DNA from: Orychophragmus violaceus
Taxonomy: Eukaryota; Streptophyta; Magnoliopsida; Brassicales; Brassicaceae
NCBI GenBank assembly: GCA_030180135.1
Contig: CM058236.1
Span: 5,766,001 to 5,830,000, forward strand
DNA length: 64,000 nt
Direction of reading: 5' to 3'
Shown here: positions 1 to 11,302 of the stretch, piece by piece
How the letters are laid out: each line of letters begins with the position of its first letter
Position numbering within the stretch: the stretch's first letter is position 1
Program-made: the position numbers and the translations under genes
Notes under the pieces: generated by a model
What the model was told of the DNA's origin: nothing
The model's input: only the letters and a program-made list of their open reading frames with translations
Databases searched by the model: none

Positions 1-865
1 TTTGGGATCACATTGGTAATGAGCAATACTACTCAAGGAATTCTAAGCAGATGTCTTTCAGGCATCCAATTCTGAGGTATGTGATCCGCATCCTGGGCTA
101 CACATTGCTGGCCAAGTCTGAAGAAAACAAGATGAGGAAGAATGAGCTCATGATACTCTACACTGGCTTGAAAGACTTGTTTGCTGAGACTGAGCTGAGA
201 GATCTTGCACCTGAGCTGAACTTAGGATCTGTCTTTGCAGAACACCTATGCACACTGAAGAAGAAGGCTTTCGATGGGAACAAGACAGAGACTGTGGGAT
301 GTTTGCTCACTCCAATATTTCGTCACTGCAGGATTCCTTTGGAGGGCAAAGAGTGTGGCACCACAAAGCTATTCATGGATTTGAGTCATTTGAAGAGTGC
401 CACATGGATGAAGGATGACTGTCTCTGGGTTTTTTATGACTCCCTCCTGCATAAGCGGCGTCTGCAGCTTCCAGCTGCTAATCTGACTAGGATTGATACC
501 TTGGCTGCGTTGAGTTTTGAGCCTCCTAGGAATGACCGACGCAGAGTGCCTACGATGGCTTATCCTCTCTGTGAGCCTACTTCGCGAGCTTCCTCTTCTT
601 CATCTCCTGCGCCTGCTGCTGCCATTGGCAATATTGGTCCCTATCCTGATCCACCGATGAGCGTTCGTGACATGACTGAGGGTGATTGGAGAGAGCACGT
701 GAATGTTAGGATGAAGGGTATTTGGGAATGGATGCATGGCTGCACTTGCAGACGACCCCTTCAGTTCATCAGCCAGTTCCTTCTCCGCGACGTCGACGAT
801 CTCCGACTCCTGCGACATCTAGTAGTTATGATCGATATGCTGGCATTGATGATGAGTCCGAGTGA
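1..865 (+). pseudogene. Ath-0 ATHILA ORF-1 (env-position ORF), 3' part
   Basis: C-terminal part of the ATHILA ORF-1 family protein, whose function is unknown. The start lies left of the window. It aligns throughout with the full-length copy at 51324-52829: both show HP(I/V)LRYV(I/L)RILG, NKMRK, TVG(C/S)LLTPIFRHC, DLSHL(K/Q)SATW and PTMA(Y/H)PL(C/G)EP, then a Ser/Ala/Pro-rich linker. The open frame from 51 continues to 998, but homology to the other copy changes frame near 740-755. In the second frame an Arg/Pro/Ser-rich tail resembling the Ath-4 tail ends at TGA 863-865. I therefore read it as the end of ORF-1 with one frameshift. It precedes a 3' UTR and LTR, so it lies downstream of gag/pol, where envelope-like genes of Gypsy elements sit. 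Family assignment is confident; function is not. Confidence 0.8.
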
Positions 866-1977
866 TGTGAGATTTGAGCTGATGTTTCCTGACTTTCGGT
901 TCTGTATATTTTCACTTTTCTTTTTCATTTCTTTTGAGTCTTGTTGGTACTTATGTTTTGGGATGATGTACTTGTTCTATGACATTCTATTGCTTTGATT
1001 TTGCCTTGTTTGTCATGTCTGCAGCTACAGGTTTGAATTTTGATATTTCTCACGAGATAAGTTGTTGTCTGTTGTAATGTCCGACTGAATTCGCAGTGCA
1101 ACGATCGACACGGTCATGTGTGTCGATCGACTCATGACTACTTTTGAATTGCAATGATCAACACGGTCATGTGTGTCGATCGACTCATATCGCAATCGCA
1201 CTGCCTCGATCGTCGCGGCCTTGTGCAACGATCGACGCAGTTGCGAGACAGGTAAAAATCGACAGAACCCAACACATCCCAGTCCATTTTCTTTCTTATA
1301 CCGGTCCTTAGCTTGACACCACTGGGGACAGTGTGTTTCAAGTGTGGGGGAGGTGGTACTAACATATTCTTTTTCTTTTCTTAGAGTTAGTTGAGTATGT
1401 TGTGTCTGTTTTATTGAGTCAAAACAGTTTGCGTAGGAAACAATGAATTTTTGAGGAGAACACCACACTCGCAGGAACTTAAGTGACCATTGGAATGAGC
1501 TTGCAGATGAATCTATTACTACTAGAAAACCCAACGCGGACCAACCTACTGAGGACACCCATATCACTTCAGGTATTCAGAGGATCCTTCAATGACTTCA
1601 CCCCTAATTTTGAATTAATTTTTCTCACCTAAGAGCTTGGTATACTTTGAGTCGGATTCCTCTGTTAGTGCTGACACAGCTTGTAAACCTGTCCAAGTAT
1701 GGTTCCCTTCTCCCTTTCCCTAAAATAAACAAGAGAGATAAACTGAGGATGAGCTAGTAGCTCCGAAGTGGTCGCGGGAGTGGTAGAGACCCCTATTACC
1801 TCATGTGCATCCATGGAATGTGTCCAAAGTATACCCCAATGCGGGAAGAGCACTGATAAAAAAAAAATGATACTCAATGGGAAAAAAGGGAAAAGATAAG
1901 AAAGGAACCAGAAAAAGATAGTATGGTGGTTAAGTGCTAACAGAGTAAGAGTCCATGTGCCCTTTGATCGATACTCC
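866..1977 (+). other. Ath-0 3' UTR, left part, with palindrome cluster
   Basis: Non-coding. It starts T-rich, with a CTGCAG at 1019-1024, then carries a dense cluster of the 16-bp palindrome at 1091-1250. That cluster includes a local duplication: 1087-1137 is repeated at 1146-1189. The cluster ends at GACAG|GTAAAAA, which resembles a 5' splice site. Next come the block conserved in all ATHILA copies here (CACTGGGGACAGTGTGT, 1319-1335) and the first purine tract AAGTGTGGGGGAGG (1339-1352). The rest matches 3' UTR sequence of Ath-1 and Ath-3. It is interrupted at 1977 by Ath-1 and resumes at 18290. Confidence 0.75.
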
Positions 1978-3187
1978 TGATATATCATGGTTTTTACCGG
2001 TTTTATTCCATGATATAAGTGTGTTTTAGAGTCTATTTGTGTTTCTTTAGAGTCTTTTGCAGGTTTTATTAGGTACACGTACGTTTGGAGCAAAAGTGGA
2101 GATTATGGAGCTAATTGGAGCACTTTGGAGATTTGGTCCGAGAGATAGAGCTCACTGTCCAGATTTGATGACTGCGTCGATCGTTGCACACCTGCATCGG
2201 TCGATGCACAGCGCGAATGGGCCAGACTCGGCGGTTTAATGAAGAATGCCAATATTGCAGTAGTGCCCAGAAGTTCCAGATATTTACACAGAAGCCCCAA
2301 GTCGTGTTTTAGCTATTTAATTAGGTTTTTAACTTCTATTTTACATACGCTATCATAACTTAGAGCAGAGAGTTTTTAGATCTTTTGGGGCTGATCTGAT
2401 CCTGTACTACATTCGTTTTGGAGAAGTTTTCGAACCCCTTTTATTTCTAATCTCTCTTATGATTTCTATTTAATCATTGATTATGTTTACATCATCCATG
2501 TCTGAGTAGTTTCATAGTTAGGTTTAGGGTTTCTCATAGGGATTTCATGACTTGCTAGATAAAATTAATTCAGTTAAGGATTCACATCAATAGATGTTCT
2601 TCAAACTAAATTGTGTTTAATGCTAGTTCTAACCTGATCAATTAGAATCTAGATCTTAGGTTGCTAAATACGACCTGACAGTGTGGTTTAGAATCTGAAC
2701 TATTTAGGTTGAGCAATTTAATTACTCGCAAAGGAATTTGGTTTAATTAGATTGTGAACATATCAAACTTGGAATTAAAGCTGGTTTAATCTGTTAGTAA
2801 TTGCAAATGAATTTGGATTACTGCACTTAGACTTAGAGAATTCTCGCAAAAGAATTTGGTTCATTCTATATCTGTGTTTTGAGTTCTAGAACTGAGTTTA
2901 ATTAGATCTTGACTGATTGATTTATTTGCTTGTCTGATTTCCTGAGAACGCCCTAGACTTAGCGCTTTTAGTTTATTGATTTCAAACAACAAATCTGCTA
3001 CCTGTTTACTTTCCTGCTTGCTTTTAGTTAATAGAATACAATTTGCTTTTTGCTTTCTCCTAGTTTTAATCTCTTTAAGTTCTTAATCCTATCGTTGCCT
3101 AGAGTCCTCGTGGATTCGATCCCTAAGTACTACAATTAATATACTGTGCACTTGCAGTTAGAATAGGGTAAAACTCGAGACCTATCA
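1978..3187 (+). repeat. Ath-1 5' LTR
   Basis: Starts TGATATATCATGG and ends CCTATCA, 1210 bp, matching 17078-18289 (1212 bp). A pair of palindromes lies at 2173-2188 and 2193-2208. A weak TATA-like stretch (TATTTAATTA, 2314-2323) follows 106 bp later. The short open frames inside are shadows. Confidence 0.93.
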
Positions 3188-3193
3188 AGTTTT

Positions 3194-3211
3194 TGGCGCC
3201 GTTGCCGGGGA
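3194..3211 (+). promoter_or_regulatory. Ath-1 primer binding site (tRNA-Asp type)
   Basis: TGGCGCCGTTGCCGGGGA, six bases after the LTR. It is complementary to the 3' end of a plant tRNA-Asp, as is usual for ATHILA elements. The same site occurs in Ath-2, Ath-3 and Ath-4. Confidence 0.9.
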
Positions 3212-3445
3212 CTCTTAGAGTCTTCAATAGCTTCGAACTTAGGGTTTTTACTAGGATTTTTTGTTTTTATTTTTTTCTTTCTTTACTGATTTTTATTTTC
3301 CTCTGTTTTCTCTCTGTCGCAGGTTTCGAAATCGCATAGCATCGACCGTTGCACTTCTTGTGTCGATCGTCACTAAGCGATTCTGAGATTGAATCGATCG
3401 TTGCACTGTTAGCATCGATCGTTGCTTGACGATTACAGACAGGTT
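3212..3445 (+). other. Ath-1 leader with palindrome cluster
   Basis: T-rich leader ending in a strong acceptor-like tract (TTTTCTCTCTGTCGCAG, to 3322). Four palindrome copies follow between 3331 and 3432, in two pairs bounded by TCGC and GCGA. The gag ATG follows at 3446. Confidence 0.7.
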
Positions 3446-5151
3446 ATGCAGACGCGTGAAACTAGAAGTAATCAGAACTTGAATCTCGTCAATCTCGGAC
3501 TTGAAGAACTTGCAAGACTTGAGAGGACAAACAGAAGAGAAAGAAGAAAAAGGATGGTTGTTGAACGTGTGATCATAATTCCTGATGCTCAAGGTACCCT
3601 CAGGGACCGACACAACAATCCTTACAATGCTGAAGGAAAACCGATAGATGCTGAAGGGAATGTCATCCCTGATCCTCCAGAGCAACCACAGCCGCAACAA
3701 GGGCAGAACCAAGGACAAGGTCAAGGACAGAACCAAGATAGACGGGTAGTTGTCCATGAGAGGACTTTAGCTGACTACAACCGTCCGGATGAGTTTCATG
3801 CTAACCGGTCAGCTCTTGTGCTCCCTGAATTTGAGAGGAATGATTTTGAAATCAAAACCATCTACTACTCTCTCCTAAGGCAGAAAGCCTTCCATGGCTC
3901 TCCAAGTGAGCGGCCAATGGATCACATAGATGAGTTTGAGAGCATAATCACTGGCATTAAGTACGATGGAGTTAAATAGGACTATCTGTTCCTCAAGCTT
4001 TTCCCTTATTCTCTGGCTGGAGATGCTGCAGCCTGGCTGAAACAACTTCCATCTGGGACGTTTGTTACTTGGGCAGCCCTGAAGAGTGAATTCATGCGTC
4101 ATTTCTATGATGATGCCCGCTCAGATCAGTCCAGACAGGACATCCTTACCTTTACCCAAGGTCCTACTGAGCCTCTTAAGACAGCCTGGATGAGATTCAA
4201 GAAATACCAACGTGACTGCCCGCACCATGGATTCACCGAGGTAACGCTTTTAGGCATCTTCTTTAGAGGAATAGATCTTCCATATCAGACTACGTTGGAC
4301 AACTCTAGCAATGCCAACTTTAACACTAGGACTCCTGCTCAAGCTAAACAGTTGATAGATAATCTGGTAAGCAGTAATAGCTATAAGACCACTGATGAGA
4401 GAAGGAAGAAGTCCGGTGGAAAGATGGAGAACTCTGAGATAGCTGATATTAGATCTAAGTTGGACACTGTTTGCAATCTTCTAGCTGGGAAGAAAGCTGT
4501 CCACTTTGCTCAGGAGGTTGAGATGATCAATGATGAAGTAGAAGAGCAGGAAGAGAATGTAAATTTCATCGGAGGATCTGGTTTCCAAGGAAACAGGTTT
4601 GGTAATCAGTCTGGTAATAGGTTCTTCAATGGAGGACAGAAGAGTGCTTTCAACAGCAACCAAAACTCTTCTGGATTTGGACAGACTAGTGGTTTTCAGA
4701 AACCTTTCCAACAAAGTAACCAAAGGACCTATGGATCTTCATCTTACCAAGCACCTCCTGTAGCTACTGCCCATGAGAGTAAGATGGAGGCTATGTTGGA
4801 ACAGCTGTTGAAAGGTCAGACTAAGAATGTTGCAGACCTCGACAAAAAGATAGGTACTGTCTATGAGGATCTGAACGGAAAATTTGAGTACCTGAGCGCA
4901 CATATGAAGGAGCTTGATGCTAAAGTTCCAAGAACTGCTGGATATGCTCAGAGGGAAGATGGATATCTCCCAGGGCGGACTAATGCTAATCCCAAGTACC
5001 AATGCAATGCAGTGACATTGAGAAGTGGTAAGGAGTTGTCTCCTGGCCAGAAAAAGCCGTTGAGTGTTGAAGAACTCGTGAAAATTGAGGAATTGGAAGA
5101 TGAGATTCGTGATATTCGCAATGCGTCGATCGATGCTACCCAGCAACGGTC
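3446..5151 (+). pseudogene. Ath-1 gag, interrupted by stop codon and Cop-1
   Basis: Capsid polyprotein of an ATHILA-type element. The first ATG is 3446, after the leader. Order: an Arg/Glu-rich segment (NRRERRKRM), a short repeat with LRDRHNN and IDAEGNVI, a Gln/Gly linker (QGQGQGQ), then the retrotransposon gag core (DYLFLKLFPYSLAGDAAAWL; FFRGIDLPYQTTLDNSSNAN). A Gly/Asn/Gln-rich stretch (about 4570-4740) and a predicted coiled coil follow (MLEQLLK...NGKFEYLS). TAG at 3977-3979 replaces a coding triplet, because Ath-2 reads straight through here. The frame then stays open until Cop-1 enters at 5152. Removing Cop-1 plus one target copy (6844 bp) leaves the frame in register with 11997 onward, so gag and protease were one frame. 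Translated palindrome copies (ASIDAT) begin at 5124. Confidence 0.9.
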
Positions 5152-5708
5152 TGTTAGGATTATGTCCTGAAATCACATTGTACTTACTCTGAAGATAGTT
5201 GTATTGTCGAGATCGGACAATTCATGTGATACTGGGTAGTCATAATGTTTTGCTAGAAACCGCTTATGACAAATGAGTTGTAACTCATTTCTGGTATCGT
5301 GTGAACCTACAGGGTCACACACCTAAGCAAGTTGGATACACTTGGTAAGGGATTGATCACTGGCATATGGTCCGATCAATGTGTATTTTTGACCTCGGGT
5401 GTGTGCCGTCGCAGACAGTTTTTCTTGACAGAAAAAAACTGATCCTCTTCCTCTAGAAAACACAGAAATCCCAAGAGATCCGATTCCCGGCGCTAGCATC
5501 CCGGCGGATTCCAGCTTGTGTGTGTGTGGACTACGATAGAGGCGCAGCGATTGAGGCGCTCCAGATCTCGTTTACCTGCTCATTCTTCCGCTGCCAATCT
5601 CCAGGTAGTCACGAGGTCAGTTCTCAGATTCAATTACTCGAACCCAGATCCTAGGCAATAGGAACAAGATGCAATTCTGAATCTGTTAGAATTGGCCGAG
5701 TTCCTTCA
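5152..5708 (+). repeat. Cop-1 5' LTR with 131-bp promoter deletion
   Basis: 557 bp against 688 bp for the 3' LTR. The missing 131 bp lie between two TGTGTATT copies, which in the 3' LTR are at 11531-11538 and 11662-11669. The deletion removes the palindrome pair and the TATA box. The rest aligns with only scattered substitutions. Confidence 0.92.
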
Positions 5709-5709
5709 G

Positions 5710-5722
5710 TGGTATCAGAGCC
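5710..5722 (+). promoter_or_regulatory. Cop-1 primer binding site (tRNA-iMet)
   Basis: TGGTATCAGAGCC, one base after the LTR, complementary to the 3' end of initiator tRNA-Met. This is the usual Copia primer. Confidence 0.9.
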
Positions 5723-7301
5723 TTAGGGTTTAATCATTGAATCTATAGCATTTAAATCGAATACTGATGAATTTGATTAGTTTAATGCTTTGAAAATCGT
5801 GTTTTGGAGAATTGAATCTCGGATTATTTCTCTGTTGAAAAACGATGAACTGCTGTATTCGCTCTGTGTCGATCGACACTAAGCTTGTGTCGGTCGACAC
5901 AGAGATGTGAATTCGACAGAATCGGCGGCTAGGGTTTTTCGCGTAGAAAAACAGAAAGCCTACTGTGTCGATCGACACAGTTTGAGTGTCGGTCGACACA
6001 GAACAAATTCGTCGGCTAGGGTTTTCGCGAAGAAAACCTGAATGCCTACTGTGTCGATCGACACATGTTGAGTGTCGGTCGACACAGACCTCGCGAATGG
6101 TTAATCGATTCAATTGGATTGGACCGGTTATCATGCTTGGTTAAGTCCGAAGAGATCGGTTTGAATTGGATGAATTGGTTCAATTGGATTAAACTGATTA
6201 TCTCAATTAGCATGAACCGACTGGTTAAAATCAGTTTGATTGGATAATAATACGGTTCAATTGAATTGGACCGGTTATCGCAATTAGATAAAACTGATTA
6301 AAACGGTTTAAATTGGATGAATTGTTTCAATTGGATTGAACCAATTATCTCTATTAGTATAAACCGATTTGAATGATTAAGATCAGTTTGATCTGATAAG
6401 TCGGTTCAATTGGATTGGACCACTGTCTTCGGTTTGGGTCTATGTCGACCGTCACACATGGGTTGTGTCGATCGACATGACCGGTTCAATGAACCAGGTT
6501 AATTGGATTAACCGGTTATTGAAGTCCGGTTTCATTTGGTGGTGTCGATCGACAGACATGGTCTGCGTCGATCGACACAGTGCTCGCAATTCTGGTTATT
6601 GAACCTTGAATTTGCAGAAACCAAACTAGACTTAAACCTTGATCAAAGCTTAACTTCAATATGGTCAACTGTCAAGACTCATTTGATTGTGTGATGGTCT
6701 AGCCAAGAGCTTGGTGTCCACAATTACGTGAGTAAGGCAGGTAATTATGTTAATGGACTTGCATTGCTTGACATCAACAAATTACATGACTTAAGAGATT
6801 GATATGCTAACCTTTCAGAGTTTAGTTTCCTCAACTAAATATCAAGTAACCTTGATGTCTTGCCCAAATCTTGTCTACTGTCAAGATTTGTGTCGTTTGT
6901 TGGATAGCCTTGGAGTCCTTGGTATCCACTACTACATGAGTAAGGCAGGTGATCATTGATAGACTTGCAGTGCGACTATCAATGATCACAAGACTAAAGA
7001 GATTGGTTTACTTGACTGGGCCATCAGAAGTTCTGGGCCCAGAGACGTCAGAGTAGATGAGACATGGATTGTCTTATCTGTGACCAAGAGTTGTACTGGA
7101 TACAATTAGCATGATTTGCTTACCTAGATAACTAAATATTGGGTGATGACGAGTCGTCCACTCAGATTTTGGTGAAGTATGGGTCTTGGATCATTATATT
7201 CATTGAGGAAACATTGTTTGAATATAATGCGAGTTTTCTTATTTGATAAGATTTCTCATGGAATGCATAACTAAATCTTGGTTTTTCTTGGATTTCAGAT
7301 T
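5723..7301 (+). other. Cop-1 long leader with palindromes and tandem repeats
   Basis: Non-coding leader of 1.58 kb. Palindrome pairs lie at 5865-5880/5886-5901, 5964-5979/5985-6000 and about 6049-6087. The last two sit in a roughly 85-bp tandem unit that also contains CGGCTAGGGTTTT and GCCTACTG. Further copies lie near 6442-6480 and 6540-6582. From about 6105 to 6440 an imperfect unit of about 150 bp, rich in GGTTCAATTGGATT, repeats two to three times. Just before the gag ATG is TTCTTGGATTTCAG, a good splice-acceptor match, so part of this leader may be an intron. Confidence 0.7.
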
Positions 7302-8189
7302 ATGTCTAAGACTACTTTCTCGTTGCGATCCGTCCTTGAGAAGGACAAGTTAAATGGATCCAACTTCCTGGATTGGTATCGGAATTTGAGAGTAATCCTC
7401 AAGCAGGAGAGCAAGGACTATGTCCTTGAGAAAGCTCTTCCAGAAAGGCTTGGGACCAATCGCTCGAATGCATTATATGATGCTTGGAATAAGCATTATA
7501 TTGATGTGGTAGATGTGCGTGGTCTGATGTTGGCTACCATGAACTCAGATTTGAAGAGTCAATACGAGAACATGGAGTCGCCAATAGAGATGATCACCAG
7601 CCTAAAACTGAAGTTTCAGGATCTGGCACGAGTTGAGAGATTCCAGATGGTGAAGTCTCTCACTGGGTGCAAGCTACCAGAGGATGGTCCAGTAAGTCCT
7701 CATGTCATTAAAATGATGAGTTACATTGATAACTTGGGGAAACTGGATTGTCCTGTCAACTTAGAGTTGGCAACTGACATCATTTTGCAGTCACTACCGT
7801 CAAGTTATGATAAGTTCGTTGAGAACTATATCAAGAAAGGCTTGACGAAGACGTTGACTGAGCTGCATGGCATGCTCAAGACAGCAGAGCAAAACATCAA
7901 AAAGGGTAAAAGATTTGAGAAATCTTGTATAGACAAGGGTGAAGGCAAGGCCATTTGGATTTGGAATCAGAATAAGCCTGTGTCATCTTTTAAGCCCAAG
8001 TCAGGCCCATCTGATGTTGATAAATGCTGCTACTGTAAAGAGTTTGGGCATTGGAAGAGAAATTGCATTAAATTCTTGGAAGATTCACAAGAGATGGAGA
8101 AGATGTATGGTACTTCTTCTTCAGGTATTGTGTTATTATTTCAAGTTCTACGTGAGTATTGGATACTAGTTGTGGTACTGATATTTTGA
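7302..8189 (+). pseudogene. Cop-1 gag
   Basis: Copia-type gag; the ATG at 7302 opens MSKTTFSLRSVLEKDKLNGS. This closely parallels the N terminus of Cop-2 (SIRSALEKDKLNGSNFL, 41517 reading left). The middle matches the UBN2/retrotran_gag-like region (LQSLPSSYDKFVENY; LTELHGMLKTAEQNI). A CCHC zinc knuckle is intact: CCYCKEFGHWKRNC at about residues 250-263 of the protein. The frame runs out soon after, where Cop-2 continues into protease, so the protein is truncated and the gag-pol frame is lost. It could still make a nucleic-acid-binding capsid protein. Confidence 0.85.
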
Positions 8190-11100
8190 AATATGCAGGA
8201 CCTAAGCGACAGTAGAACGTTGAAGAAAGGACAAGTGGAACTGCGTGTCTGGTATGAAGCAATGGTTGCTGCATGAGCCGTAGAGATTCTCCACTTGCAG
8301 GAGCCTTTCATACTTGGTTTTAGAAATTAAGTAATTGCTATCATGTATCTGCCTTGTGCAGAGATGTCTTTCATTTTCTTGTAAGAATTTGAATGTTTTT
8401 CATTTTGATAAAAGGCAAGCTTTGTTCTTTAGATCTTAATGAAATATAATATGGTAGCACCACGTTTAGAATGGGTTTTATATCTTAAACCAACGTGAGT
8501 TTGAATATAACATAAATACTAAAAGGTTTGAGTCTGATGACTCGAACCAGTCTTTCCTTGGCATAGTCGTTTCAACCATAAAGAGTGGAGTAGATTCAAA
8601 AGTTCCATAGTAATGGGCTTTTGGGCTCATTTGATTATTAATCATATGAGGTATGAATTCTGCTCACTGGGCCAAATGACTAAGGCCTTGGCAGAGCTAA
8701 AAGAAAACGGGCCAGAGGCTTATTGGGCCTTACACATACTGATGTATGCGGCCCGATGAGCATTTGTGCCAGAGGAAATATTCTGTACTTCATTACCTTT
8801 ATTGATGACTTCAGTAAGTATAGATGTGAATGAAGTATAGAACCGATTTGACAGAAGTATTGAGATCCTCGATTAAATCGCGGAGGAAAACACTTGGGTC
8901 AAGAATTGGGTGATCATCTAGGTGAGTGTGGAGTCATATCACAGCTCTTTTCTCCTGGAAAACCTAAATGGTGTTTCTGAGAGAACGAATCGGATCTTAT
9001 TAGATATGCTCCGATTAATGATGAGTCACAGGAATCTTCCATAATCCTTTGAGAAATACGCTCTAAAATGTCTGTGTTTGCACATCAAAGGGTTTCAATC
9101 AGAATCAATTGAAAGACACCACATTGGATGTGGACTGAAAGTTTTTCAAGCATGTTGTTTCTGATCATTTGGGGATGAAAGCTAACAAGCTTGAACCCAA
9201 ATCTGATAAGTTCTACCTCGCGGGTTATCCTAGGGAAACCGAGGCTTACTACTTTTATAACCAATCCGAGAACAAAGTTTTAATTTTCCGGAACTGTGTC
9301 TTTTGAGAAAGATTATACTTTCCAAAAGGAACAGTGGGAGTAAAATTACACATCGAAGAAATTCGATAAACACAGGAGGCTGCTCAACCTGTTGAGGGAG
9401 AGCAGCGGTGAGATCTACAAAGTGCTGTAGGATCTACACCTGTGGAGCCTGAAATTCGCAGATCCGAAAGGATCCGTCACTAACTCGAGAGTGATTTCTC
9501 GTAGCCGATTGTCGTGATCTGTTGATCATTGAAAAGTGACGAGCATGCGAAATTAAAGAAGCGATGGTGAGCCCCAACTCCGAAAATTGGTTGGGTATGC
9601 ATGTTAGCTTCACCGATCCATTTCGGGATTGAAGCAAACATCTTGGAGTTGGAATCAACATTCTGATAATGTGGTCAAAAGTTTTGACTTGATCAGAAAA
9701 GAAATGAAACCATGTGTTTACAAGAAGACTAGTGGGAGCGTAATTGCAATTCTCACACCGTATGTACATAATGTACTTAATCTCATGAACGACGTTCCGT
9801 CGGTTAAGTCTTGTGAGACTTGGGTCGGAAGTCAAATTTAAACAAAAGACATGGGAGTAGCCTCGTGAATTATTGGAATAAGAATCTATTGATATAGATT
9901 GGATAGGCTAATTGGATCGTGTCAGAATCCTTATATGGATAAGGTGTTGGACAATTCCAATATGCATGATTCCAAGAATGGCTTCACACCAAAGGTCTTA
10001 TGGCAATAATCTTAGCAAGATGAAGTGTTTTGAACACTAACTGAGCTATTATTAACGAGTGTGATTGCTTATGCTGTTGCAATAGAATCCATCATAAATG
10101 CCATATTTTGCGCTCGTCTAGATGCAGCTTACGCATAAAGCAAGACGAGAATATACCAATATGTTCCGGTAAAAGTCGCTGAACAGTTGCCAGAAATATC
10201 CCAAGTGTTTGAGAAACACTAAGGATAGGTTCGTGGTGAACTGAGGAAGTGACGAACCAGTTGAAAGTAGTTAGACGGACAAAGAAGATTCCCGGTTCCC
10301 ACCTGGCATATCTCTTTGTCTGAATAACGGTGCTATCTGTTGGAAGGGCTCCAAGCAGTGGACTGTAGAATAGTGCTTTTATCTGAATGGCGGTGTGGTT
10401 TGTTGGAATTGTTTCAAGCAAAAACACAGCAGTCTCTCCCACAACCTAAGTATAAGATATCTAAACAGATGATCTTGATTCTAGTGGGAGTTATTTTAGT
10501 TATGTTATGATCCTTATATAAACATGCTATGGCAATGTTTGTGTAAGTTAAAACTGACATCGGTGTTATTTAATTATTGGATAATCAAATAATAGTCCCA
10601 AAGTATTTTATGTTCATCTTATAGGTCATCAAGTTGAGGACTTGGTCATGAAACCCTATAAGTAAAAGATGACATAAAATAATGTTTGTCCCTAGTCAAG
10701 GTTGTTAAAATGGGACACTAACAACCGCGCGAGACTAGCATGTGAGGTGACTGTTGGACTAAGTTTCATGGAGTCAATGATATGATTATCACAGTCAATC
10801 ACATAGATATATGTTGCTGAACTTATGATCGGACATGACCCGCTAATGAGAACTCCACAGGATAATTATATGAGTGTCATGGGAGGTTCTCATTACGACT
10901 ATAGAGTATAGTCCTTAGACCTGAGTTCATCATGCTTTCTAGCATATGAATTGGTGCGCTTTGACCTTGTAAAACGTCGTTCCGTAACTGGCGACTATAA
11001 CGACATTGCTTAGGCGTATCAAGAAGTATGTGTAGAAACAGGGATGGTACAAGATGGGATTTGTCCCTCCTATAACGGGAGATAAATATCTCAGGGCCCA

Positions 11101-11290
11101 TCGAAGATTTGATACTGAGAAAATGCATGGCCGTGCTCAAACGAGGTGATTGTCAGTCGTTTGTTTTATCAGTATAGATCAGGAGTTCGATGAACATGAT
11201 ATTGGCTATAATAAGGATGACACAGTCTCTTGCCTTATGCCATATTGAGATATAGTGACGAAGGGATTATAGGAATAGGTGATTCCAGTA
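8190..11290 (+). pseudogene. Cop-1 pol remnants
   Basis: No open frame of use, but pieces align in order with Cop-2 pol. Integrase: LLDMLRLMMSHRNLP near 8998-9045 and SDKFYLAGYPRE near 9203-9240. Reverse transcriptase: SVIAILTPYVHN near 9737-9772, where Cop-2 has the catalytic YVDD, so the aspartates are lost. Connection: KNGFTPKV near 9975. RNase H side: AIESIINAIFCAR near 10081-10119. Large gaps separate these blocks, indicating internal deletions as well as stops. The protease region is not recognisable. From about 10440 to 11290 it resembles the Copia stretch before the purine tract and is non-coding. Confidence 0.8.
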
Positions 11291-11302
11291 CAAGTGGGAG
11301 AT
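11291..11302 (+). promoter_or_regulatory. Cop-1 polypurine tract
   Basis: CAAGTGGGAGAT directly before the 3' LTR; plus-strand primer site typical of plant Copia. Confidence 0.9.

Noticed and set aside
1091..1250. CRISPR-like array, suggested by regularly spaced short repeats
   Set aside because: Repeats are degenerate palindromes with 4-9 base gaps inside plant retrotransposons; no spacers of uniform length and a eukaryotic context.
2057..2300. Short open frames within LTRs (repeated at 17157, 22199, 27684, 28379, 32413, 49782, 56038)
   Set aside because: They recur only because the LTRs are repeated, lack good starts, and drift in frame between families.
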